A stretch of DNA of 64,000 nucleotides, from contig JAFLDS010000007.1 of NCBI GenBank assembly GCA_017302295.1, positions 62,001 to 126,000 on the forward strand. The letters are read 5' to 3'. A model generated the notes under the pieces. That model saw nothing but the letters and a program-made list of their open reading frames with translations, was not told the origin of the DNA and did no database searches. This document shows, piece by piece, positions 57,734-64,000 of this stretch. Each line of letters starts with the position of its first letter. Position 1 is the first letter of the stretch. The stretch is from Thauera sp. Its GTDB lineage: Bacteria > Pseudomonadota > Gammaproteobacteria > Burkholderiales > Rhodocyclaceae. The position numbers and the translations under genes were made by a program.

Positions 57734-58438
57734 TCAGTCGATCTCGATCGTGATGGACGGATTCTTGCCGCCGCGACGCCGGCGCTCGGCTCGAATCAGG
57801 TCGGCGATATCGCTGTTGGAGTTCTGCAGCGCCCAGTTGTCCGCGGTCAGTCCGCCATCGTTGACCAGATCGAGATCGACCTGAGGCAGCTTCAGCAGCC
57901 TGCGAACCACACCGACGTGGCCATTGCGGGCAGCGAGCATCAGCGCGCTCGACTTGTTGGGCGCCACCGCATTGACATCGGCACCGGCCGCCAGCAGCTT
58001 CTCGAGCAGTTCGAGCCGCCCTTCGAAAGCCGCGTAGTGAAGCGGCGTCCAGCCCTCCTGGTTGATCGGGGCTCCCGCCTTCATCAACACCTCGGCGACC
58101 TTGTCGTGGCCGGCAAGGACGGCCAGCATCAGCGCCGAATCACCGACGAAGTTGCGCGCGCCGACCTTGACGCGGTGCTTCAGCAGCGCCTCTACCGTGG
58201 AGAGCTGGCCCTCACGCGCGGCGAGAATCAGCAAGGTATTGCCCTGCGCATCGACAGTATCCGGATCGACTCCCTTGTTGAGCAGGTCAACCAGCTGAGA
58301 GGTGTCGCCAAGACGGGCAGAACTGAGCGCGTCTTCGTAGCTGCCGGCAAAGGCAGGGGCGGTGCCAAGCAGCACGAAGGCAGACATGGCAAGAAAGGAA
58401 CGGACGATTGCGGGCGAGTAGCGGTCAAGTATGGGCAT
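57734..58438 (-). CDS. Secreted ankyrin-repeat protein
   Basis: The 234-residue product has a signal peptide (SFLAMSAFVLLGTAPAFAG) and about five ankyrin repeats (for example DAQGNTLLILAAREGQLSTV, GWTPLHYAAFEGRLELLEKL and NKSSALMLAARNGHVGVV). It ends in a basic tail. The ATG at 58438 overlaps the end of tatD by 14 bases; the longer frame runs over tatD. It probably mediates protein contacts in the periplasm; the partner is unknown. Confidence 0.88.
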   Translation of the reverse strand: MPILDRYSPAIVRSFLAMSAFVLLGTAPAFAGSYEDALSSARLGDTSQLVDLLNKGVDPDTVDAQGNTLLILAAREGQLSTVEALLKHRVKVGARNFVGDSALMLAVLAGHDKVAEVLMKAGAPINQEGWTPLHYAAFEGRLELLEKLLAAGADVNAVAPNKSSALMLAARNGHVGVVRRLLKLPQVDLDLVNDGGLTADNWALQNSNSDIADLIRAERRRRGGKNPSITIEID

Positions 58439-59195
58439 GGCGAAAGAGTCGGAAGAAGTTTTCTGTGGTGGCCTGCTCGATGCGTTCGAGCGGCTCGTCG
58501 CGCAGCCTGGCAATCTCCTCGGCCACATGGACGACCCAGGCGGGCTCGTTGGTCTTGCCACGGTGCGGCACCGGCGCGAGGTAGGGCGAATCGGTCTCGA
58601 TCAGGATGCGTTCGAGCGGAACCCGCTTCGCGACCTCCTTGAGATCCTTCGCATTGCGAAAGGTCACGATCCCGGAGAAGGAAATGTAGAAGCCAAGGTC
58701 GAGCGCGGCCTCGGCGACCTCCCACGACTCGGTGAAACAGTGCATCACGCCGCCCACCTCGGCCGCGCCCTCTTCGCGCATCAGGCGCAAAGTGTCGGCG
58801 GCGGCGCTCCGGGTGTGGACAATCAGGGGCTTGCCGCAGGCGCGCGCAGCACGGATGTGCGTGCGAAAACGCTCACGCTGCCACTCGGGCTCATCCTTGT
58901 TCCAGTAGTAGTCGAGCCCGGTCTCGCCGATTGCGATCACCTTGTCATGGTCGGCAAGCGCGACGAGCTCGGCTTCGTCCGGCTCGTGGCACTCCGCGTT
59001 GTCCGGATGCACACCGACCGACGCCCACAAGTGGGAGTGACGTTCGGCAAGCGCGCGCACGCGCGGAAAGTCCTCGATCTTCACGCTGATGCACAGCGCG
59101 TGCGCAACACCATGGGCCTCCATCGAGGCCAGCACCTCGCTCTCGCGCGCAATCAGATCAGGAAAGTCGAGATGGCAGTGTGAATCGATGAACAT
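58425..59195 (-). CDS. TatD-family metal-dependent hydrolase
   Basis: The 256-residue TIM-barrel nuclease-family protein has metal-binding DSHCHLDF (His6, His8), GETGLDYYW, PLIVHTRSA, VMHCFTES and ETDSPYLAPVPHRGK. Related proteins are DNA exonucleases or YcfH-type hydrolases. It follows pilZ in the holB cluster. Confidence 0.93.
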   Translation of the reverse strand: MFIDSHCHLDFPDLIARESEVLASMEAHGVAHALCISVKIEDFPRVRALAERHSHLWASVGVHPDNAECHEPDEAELVALADHDKVIAIGETGLDYYWNKDEPEWQRERFRTHIRAARACGKPLIVHTRSAAADTLRLMREEGAAEVGGVMHCFTESWEVAEAALDLGFYISFSGIVTFRNAKDLKEVAKRVPLERILIETDSPYLAPVPHRGKTNEPAWVVHVAEEIARLRDEPLERIEQATTENFFRLFRHAHT

Positions 59196-59204
59196 CCGGT
59201 TCTG

Positions 59205-59570
59205 TCAGAGCGTGTGGGTGGGACGGTTGGTGCCGAGATGGCCGGCGAGGACCTGCTCGATGCGGCCACGCAGCACCTTGCCGGAATCGTCCTCGGAGAA
59301 ATGCACGCCGATGCCTTGCGTCTTGCCGCCCTGGGCGCCCGCCGGCGTGATCCACACCACGGTGCCGGCCACCGGGTGCTTGGTCGTGTCGTCCATCAGT
59401 TGCAGCAGCATGAAGACCTCGTCGCCCAGGTGGTACGACTTGGGCGTCGGCACGAAGATGCCGCCGTTGGTCAGAAACGGCATGTAGGCCGCGTACAGCG
59501 CCGACTTCGAATTGATGTTCAGCGACAGGACAGTGGGGCGCGCCACGTGGGCCTTGGGTTTGTCGCTCAT
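59205..59570 (-). CDS. pilZ: PilZ domain protein
   Basis: The 121-residue product resembles type IV pilus PilZ: LSLNINSKSALYAAYMPFL, NGGIFVPTPKSYHLGDEVF, LMDDTTKHPVAGTVVWITP and GIGVHFSED. Like Pseudomonas PilZ it lacks the RxxxR motif for cyclic-di-GMP binding in the N-terminal part. It starts inside the end of holB, the classic holB-pilZ arrangement. Confidence 0.92.
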   Translation of the reverse strand: MSDKPKAHVARPTVLSLNINSKSALYAAYMPFLTNGGIFVPTPKSYHLGDEVFMLLQLMDDTTKHPVAGTVVWITPAGAQGGKTQGIGVHFSEDDSGKVLRGRIEQVLAGHLGTNRPTHTL

Positions 59571-60622
59571 TCACGGGCTCCGGTCATCACTTTGACGTAG
59601 CGCAGCAGCATGTCCTCCAGCACCAGACGAAGATTGAGCGGATGCTGTGCAACACGGCCAATCTGATTGAATTCATTGTAGCAGTTGCTCGCAGACGCCA
59701 CGCTCGTGCGGCTGGCAAGTGCTGACAGCAGGCCCTCCTGGGCCGGAAAGAAACGCACCCGTCCGCCCAGGCGCAGCGCGACTAGATCGCTCACCCAGCG
59801 CTGCATCCAGCCGATAAGCTGGGGCAGGCCGAAACCCGCCGCGGCCGACTCCTTGGCCTTCAGCCATGCCTCCCACTGGCCGGCAAGGCGGAGCGCGCCC
59901 GGCGGCTCGAGTCGTTCGAGATCGCGCACGAAGCGATCGAGCAGCGCCGCGCCACCCGCCTCGGCGAGCCGCTCCGCCGCCAGCGGCATGCCGCCGCCCA
60001 CGGCAAGCAGCGCGGCGGCGTCCTTGCCGGCATGTGCCCGCCAATGAGCCAGGGCGGCCTCATCCGGCCGGGCAAAAGCCCATTGCTGGCAACGGCTGCG
60101 TATCGTCGGCAGCAGCCTGCGCGGCGCCGACGACACCAGCACGAACACACATCCGGCGGGCGGCTCCTCGAGCAACTTCAGCAAGGCATTGGCGGTAAAG
60201 GCGTTCATCGCCTCGGCCGGGTCGAGCACGATTACCCTGCGCGCACTGTGATGCCCGGTGACGGTGAGCGCGGACTGCAGTTCACGGATCTGTTCGATGA
60301 CGATCTGGCTGGATTTCGCTTTCGTTGCACCCTGCTCGCGCGCAGCCTCGCCTTCCCCTGCGTCGGCCTCCTCGGCATCCGCCGCGGGGATCACCACATG
60401 CAGATCGGGGTGGTTGCCCGACAGCCGCCACTGGCAGGCCGCGCAATGACCGCAGGCCCGACCGTCGGCGGCCGGCGCGTCGCACAGCAGGCGTGCGGCA
60501 AGCGCTTCGGCCAGGGCTCGCTTGCCGAGCCCGGTGGGCCCGACAAACAGCAGCGCGTGCGGCAGGCGCTCGCCCAGGCCGACCAGGCGCGTCCACGTCT
60601 CCCCGAGCCAGGGCGCGATCAT
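59567..60622 (-). CDS. holB: DNA polymerase III subunit delta'
   Basis: The 351-residue clamp-loader subunit has a P-loop-like [16 protein letters not shown], zinc-binding Cys residues in [12 protein letters not shown], and [18 protein letters not shown] as the Arg/SRC motif. It overlaps tmk and pilZ by 4 bases each. Confidence 0.94.
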   Translation of the reverse strand: MIAPWLGETWTRLVGLGERLPHALLFVGPTGLGKRALAEALAARLLCDAPAADGRACGHCAACQWRLSGNHPDLHVVIPAADAEEADAGEGEAAREQGATKAKSSQIVIEQIRELQSALTVTGHHSARRVIVLDPAEAMNAFTANALLKLLEEPPAGCVFVLVSSAPRRLLPTIRSRCQQWAFARPDEAALAHWRAHAGKDAAALLAVGGGMPLAAERLAEAGGAALLDRFVRDLERLEPPGALRLAGQWEAWLKAKESAAAGFGLPQLIGWMQRWVSDLVALRLGGRVRFFPAQEGLLSALASRTSVASASNCYNEFNQIGRVAQHPLNLRLVLEDMLLRYVKVMTGARE

Positions 60623-61257
60623 GCGAAGAAACGCGCCTGCAGCAGGTGCTCGATCTCGCCGCGGATCGTTTCCGGTGGCCGGTCGGCGTCGATCACGCAG
60701 ATCCGTCCGCCCGCGTCGCGCGCCCGCTCGAGGTAGGCTTCGCGCACGCGCACGAAGAAGTCGCGCTGCTCGCGCTCGAACCGGTCGGGATCGGCACCGC
60801 TCGCCGCGATGCGTGCTGCGGCGGCCTCAGGCGGCAGGTCGAACAGCAGTGTCAGATCGGGCTGCACGTCGGGATGCACCCAGACCTCCAGCGCCTGGAA
60901 CTTGCCTCGTGCGAGCCCCCGCCCGCCCACCTGATAGGCGTAGGTGGCGTCTGAGAAGCGGTCGCACACCACCCAGCGCCCCGCCTCGAGCGCCGGCACG
61001 ATGCGGCTCGCAAGATGTTCGCGCCGCGCGGCGAACATCAGCATGGCCTCGGTCTCGAGGTGCATCGGCTCGTGCAGCAACAGCTCGCGCAGGCGCTCGC
61101 CCAGCGGCGTGCCGCCGGGCTCCCGCGACTGCACGACATCGATGCCGCGCGCCTGCAGAAGCGCAACCGCAGCTGAGATCTGGCTGCTCTTGCCGGCGCC
61201 GTCGATGCCTTCGAACGTGATGAAGCGACCACCTGCCCGCCCGACCGTCTGACTCAA
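60619..61257 (-). CDS. tmk: Thymidylate kinase
   Basis: The 212-residue enzyme phosphorylates dTMP. The P-loop is [12 protein letters not shown], followed by [20 protein letters not shown] and [17 protein letters not shown]. It overlaps mltG and holB, as expected for this operon. Confidence 0.96.
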   Translation of the reverse strand: MSQTVGRAGGRFITFEGIDGAGKSSQISAAVALLQARGIDVVQSREPGGTPLGERLRELLLHEPMHLETEAMLMFAARREHLASRIVPALEAGRWVVCDRFSDATYAYQVGGRGLARGKFQALEVWVHPDVQPDLTLLFDLPPEAAAARIAASGADPDRFEREQRDFFVRVREAYLERARDAGGRICVIDADRPPETIRGEIEHLLQARFFA

Positions 61258-62267
61258 TTGTTTCTCCCGTTGCGGATGTAACGCTCCACCGCGCGGTTGT
61301 GATCGCCGAGGTTGCGCGAGAACTCGCTCGAGCCATCACCGCGGGCGACGAAGTAAAGGAAGTCGCTCGCCTGCGGCCTCACCGCGGCCCGCAGCGAGTC
61401 CGGCCCCGGCATCGCGATCGGCGTAAGCGGGAGCCCGGGCCGCATGTAAGTGTTCCACGGATGGTCGGTCTCGAGATCCTTGCGCCGCAACCGGCCGTCG
61501 AATCCAGGACTCAGGCCATAGATCACCGTCGGGTCGGTCTGCAGCGGCATGCCCAGGCGCAGCCGGTTCGCGAACACCGACGCGACCAGACCGCGTTCAT
61601 CGGGGCGGCCGGTTTCCTTCTCGATGATCGACGCGAGAATCAGCGCTTCATAAGGCGATCCGAGCGGTGAGGCCGGGTCGCGTTCGGCCCAGGCCTGGGC
61701 GAGCCGTTGCTGCATGGCCACATACGCGCGCTTGAACACGGCCAGGGAGCCCGAACGCTTGTCGAACAGATAAGTGTCAGGGAAGAACAAACCCTCGGGG
61801 TGGGCTTCGCTCGCGCCGATCCGGTTCAGGATCTCCGCATCGGTAAGCCCGACCGTGTCAGGGACGAGCTCGGGGGTAGACTCCAGCGTCTGCCGCATCT
61901 GGCGGAACGTCCAGCCTTCGACGAGCAGGACCGAAGCCTGCGAGACGTCGCCGTCGGACAGTTTCAGAATCAGTTGCCACGGAGTCAGCCCCTCGTGCAC
62001 CTCGTAGCTTCCCGCCTTGATGCGGTTCGCCCGGCCCGTCACCACCGCCAGCCAAGTCAGCAACCGCGGCTCGATCCCCACACCTGCGCGCGCGATGACA
62101 TTGGCCGCCTGGCGCATGCCGAGGCCGCGTTGCACGGTGAAATCGATCACCGGCGCCTCCAGCCTGACCGGTCGGTGGGCGAGCCACAGCGCAAGGCTCA
62201 GCAGTGCGACCGCCAGGGCTGCAAGCAGCATCAGGTACGAGGCGAATCGTCGGAAAAAACGTTTCAT
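61254..62267 (-). CDS. mltG: Endolytic murein transglycosylase MltG
   Basis: The 337-residue product is anchored by one N-terminal helix ([20 protein letters not shown]). The catalytic domain has [20 protein letters not shown] and [20 protein letters not shown], plus [20 protein letters not shown]. It cuts new peptidoglycan strands in the periplasm. The ATG at 62267 places the anchor correctly. Confidence 0.94.
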   Translation of the reverse strand: MKRFFRRFASYLMLLAALAVALLSLALWLAHRPVRLEAPVIDFTVQRGLGMRQAANVIARAGVGIEPRLLTWLAVVTGRANRIKAGSYEVHEGLTPWQLILKLSDGDVSQASVLLVEGWTFRQMRQTLESTPELVPDTVGLTDAEILNRIGASEAHPEGLFFPDTYLFDKRSGSLAVFKRAYVAMQQRLAQAWAERDPASPLGSPYEALILASIIEKETGRPDERGLVASVFANRLRLGMPLQTDPTVIYGLSPGFDGRLRRKDLETDHPWNTYMRPGLPLTPIAMPGPDSLRAAVRPQASDFLYFVARGDGSSEFSRNLGDHNRAVERYIRNGRNN

Positions 62268-62358
62268 TCGAAATCGTTGCGAAAGCCTGCGGTCGCTCCC
62301 GGACACGACCTTCGTTGCGGAAAGTCGCCGACGGGGCAGACGGCTCGCGGCGGGCGTT

Positions 62359-62364
62359 TATAAT
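62359..62364 (+). promoter_or_regulatory. -10 element upstream of ygfZ
   Basis: A perfect TATAAT lies 130 bases before the ygfZ ATG in the divergent region with mltG. The -35 position is GC-rich and not convincing. Confidence 0.45.
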
Positions 62365-62493
62365 ACTGCATGGCACCGTCGGACCGGACAGGCATGCAGG
62401 CCACCGGAAGGCGGTGACGCGAAACAGAAGGATCGCCGTACAGGTCCCATCGCCAAGCCTCCCCGACCATCCCCGACGACATTCAGAACGCAC

Positions 62494-63525
62494 ATGACCA
62501 CCTGGACTGACCATCTTGCCGCGCTCGGCGCCACGCTCGACGCCGGCACTCTCTCCTTTGCCGACGCACAGACCGAAGCACGCCTCGCGGCTGAGGCCAC
62601 GATCGCCGTGCCGCTGCTGCACCTGGGCGTGATCCGCTCGGTGGGCGCAGATTCCGCGCCCTTCCTGCACAACCTGGTGTCCAACGAGGTGCAGAAGCTC
62701 GCCATGGATGGTGCCGCCTGGAACAGCTTCAATTCGCCCAAGGGCCGCATGATCGCCAGTTTCCTCATCTGGCCCGAGGCCGAAGGCCATGCGCTGGCGC
62801 TGTCGGCCGACATCCTGCCGGCCTTCCTGAAGAAGCTGTCGATGTACGTCCTGCGCAGCAAGGTCAAGCTCGCCGACGCCAGTGCGGAGACCGTGCTGAT
62901 CGGGGTGTCGGGCTCCGACGCCGCAGCCGCACTGCAGGCCGCCGGGCTGCCCGTCCCCGCCGCGCGCATGGCGCAGACCGTTCAGGCCGACGGTACGCGC
63001 TGCATCCGCACCGCAGAGACGCTGTTCATCGTGGCCGTCCCGGCAGCCGCCGCGCCGCGCGTGTTCGATGCGCTGAACGCCGGCGGTGCCGTCAAGGCCG
63101 GCACGGCGGCGTGGCAACTGGCGATGATCCGCGCCGGGCTTCCGCTCATCACCGCCGCGACGCAAGAGGAATTCGTTGCTCAGATGCTTAACTACGAGCT
63201 GATCGGCGGCGTCAGCTTCCAGAAGGGTTGCTACCCCGGACAGGAAATCGTCGCCCGCACACAATACCTGGGCAAGCTGAAGAAGCGCATGTACCGCCTC
63301 GCCATCCCCGCAGGCACGGCACCGACGGCGGGGATGGATCTGTACGCGCCCGACTTCGGTGAGCAATCCGCCGGCAAGCTGGTCAATGTCGCCGTGGCAC
63401 CCGATGGCAGCTGGGAAGCGCTGGGGGTGCTGCAGACCAGCAGCGCGGAGGCCGGCGCCGTCCGCCTCGGCGCCATCGACGGCCCGGCGCTTGCACTGCT
63501 CGACCTGCCCTACGCGCTGGGCTGA
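62494..63525 (+). CDS. ygfZ: YgfZ/GcvT-family folate-binding Fe-S cluster protein
   Basis: The 343-residue protein supports tetrahydrofolate-dependent maintenance of [4Fe-4S] enzymes. The signature is FQKGCYPGQEIVART with its conserved Cys, preceded by SFNSPKGRMIASFLIW. The ATG at 62494 gives the normal N-terminus; the longer ORF from 62017 runs over mltG. Confidence 0.92.
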   Translation: MTTWTDHLAALGATLDAGTLSFADAQTEARLAAEATIAVPLLHLGVIRSVGADSAPFLHNLVSNEVQKLAMDGAAWNSFNSPKGRMIASFLIWPEAEGHALALSADILPAFLKKLSMYVLRSKVKLADASAETVLIGVSGSDAAAALQAAGLPVPAARMAQTVQADGTRCIRTAETLFIVAVPAAAAPRVFDALNAGGAVKAGTAAWQLAMIRAGLPLITAATQEEFVAQMLNYELIGGVSFQKGCYPGQEIVARTQYLGKLKKRMYRLAIPAGTAPTAGMDLYAPDFGEQSAGKLVNVAVAPDGSWEALGVLQTSSAEAGAVRLGAIDGPALALLDLPYALG

Positions 63526-63557
63526 ACTCGCCTGTCGGGAATGGAGCGCTCCGTCCG

Positions 63558-64000
<443 letters not shown>

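Overview
The window is chromosomal DNA from a high-GC Gram-negative bacterium, most likely a betaproteobacterium of the Rhodocyclales/Zoogloeaceae type (Thauera/Azoarcus-like). This placement is an inference from gene order and protein character: outer-membrane genes (bamA, skp, lpxD-fabZ-lpxA-lpxB), a trigger factor-clpP-clpX-lon-hupB block, hpnCDE squalene genes and a prkA-yeaH-spoVR cluster. No 16S rRNA gene is present to confirm it. Almost all of the window is densely packed genes, many joined by 4-base ATGA/GTGA overlaps.

Layout. 1-9763 (minus strand) is a Tad (tight adherence, type IVb) pilus operon read from right to left: flp pilin, an apolipoprotein N-acyltransferase (Lnt) homologue, TadG-like and TadE-like proteins, a secreted protein of unknown function, a 65-residue pilin-like protein, CpaB/RcpC, the RcpA/CpaC secretin, an FHA-TadA (CpaF) ATPase and the start of TadB, which runs off the left edge. 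9938-13871 holds a UPF0114 membrane protein, glnD and map. 14103-29132 is a long plus-strand envelope/translation run: rpsB, tsf, pyrH, frr, uppS, cdsA, dxr, rseP, bamA, skp, lpxD, fabZ, lpxA, lpxB, rnhB and a TrmH-family methyltransferase. It links translation, isoprenoid and phospholipid precursors, and outer-membrane protein and lipid A assembly. 29216-31217 carries yaaA and an M14 carboxypeptidase. 31133-34135 (minus) holds hpnC-hpnD-hpnE, which make squalene from farnesyl diphosphate.

34241-38603 is an ABC transporter (ATPase plus large FtsX-type permease) with an AttH/CrtC-like secreted lipocalin-fold protein. 38753-41145 has rfbD and manC (nucleotide sugars for polysaccharide). 41230-42327 is a tRNA region: tRNA-Leu(UAG), two identical tRNA-Val(CAC) and a tRNA-Val(UAC). 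It also contains a 420-base deletion derivative of a group IIC intron lying just after a tRNA terminator. 42371-48614 (minus) is the proteostasis block tig-clpP-clpX-lon-hupB, with a heat-shock-like promoter before lon and a near-consensus promoter before hupB. 48954-53760 is prkA-yeaH-spoVR. 53825-56270 holds nnrD/E and nadC. 56293-57570 is a sulfide:quinone oxidoreductase-family flavoprotein. 57734-62267 (minus) is mltG-tmk-holB-pilZ-tatD-ankyrin. ygfZ and a truncated NRDE/TANGO2-family gene end the window.

Most of the window is core genome. The parts that deserve attention are the Tad operon (embedded Lnt homologue, FHA-TadA fusion in place of a separate TadZ, an unknown secreted protein, a palindromic control region) and the terminator-associated group IIC intron remnant. 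I did not find a convincing wholly new system, CRISPR array, prophage or intact insertion sequence.
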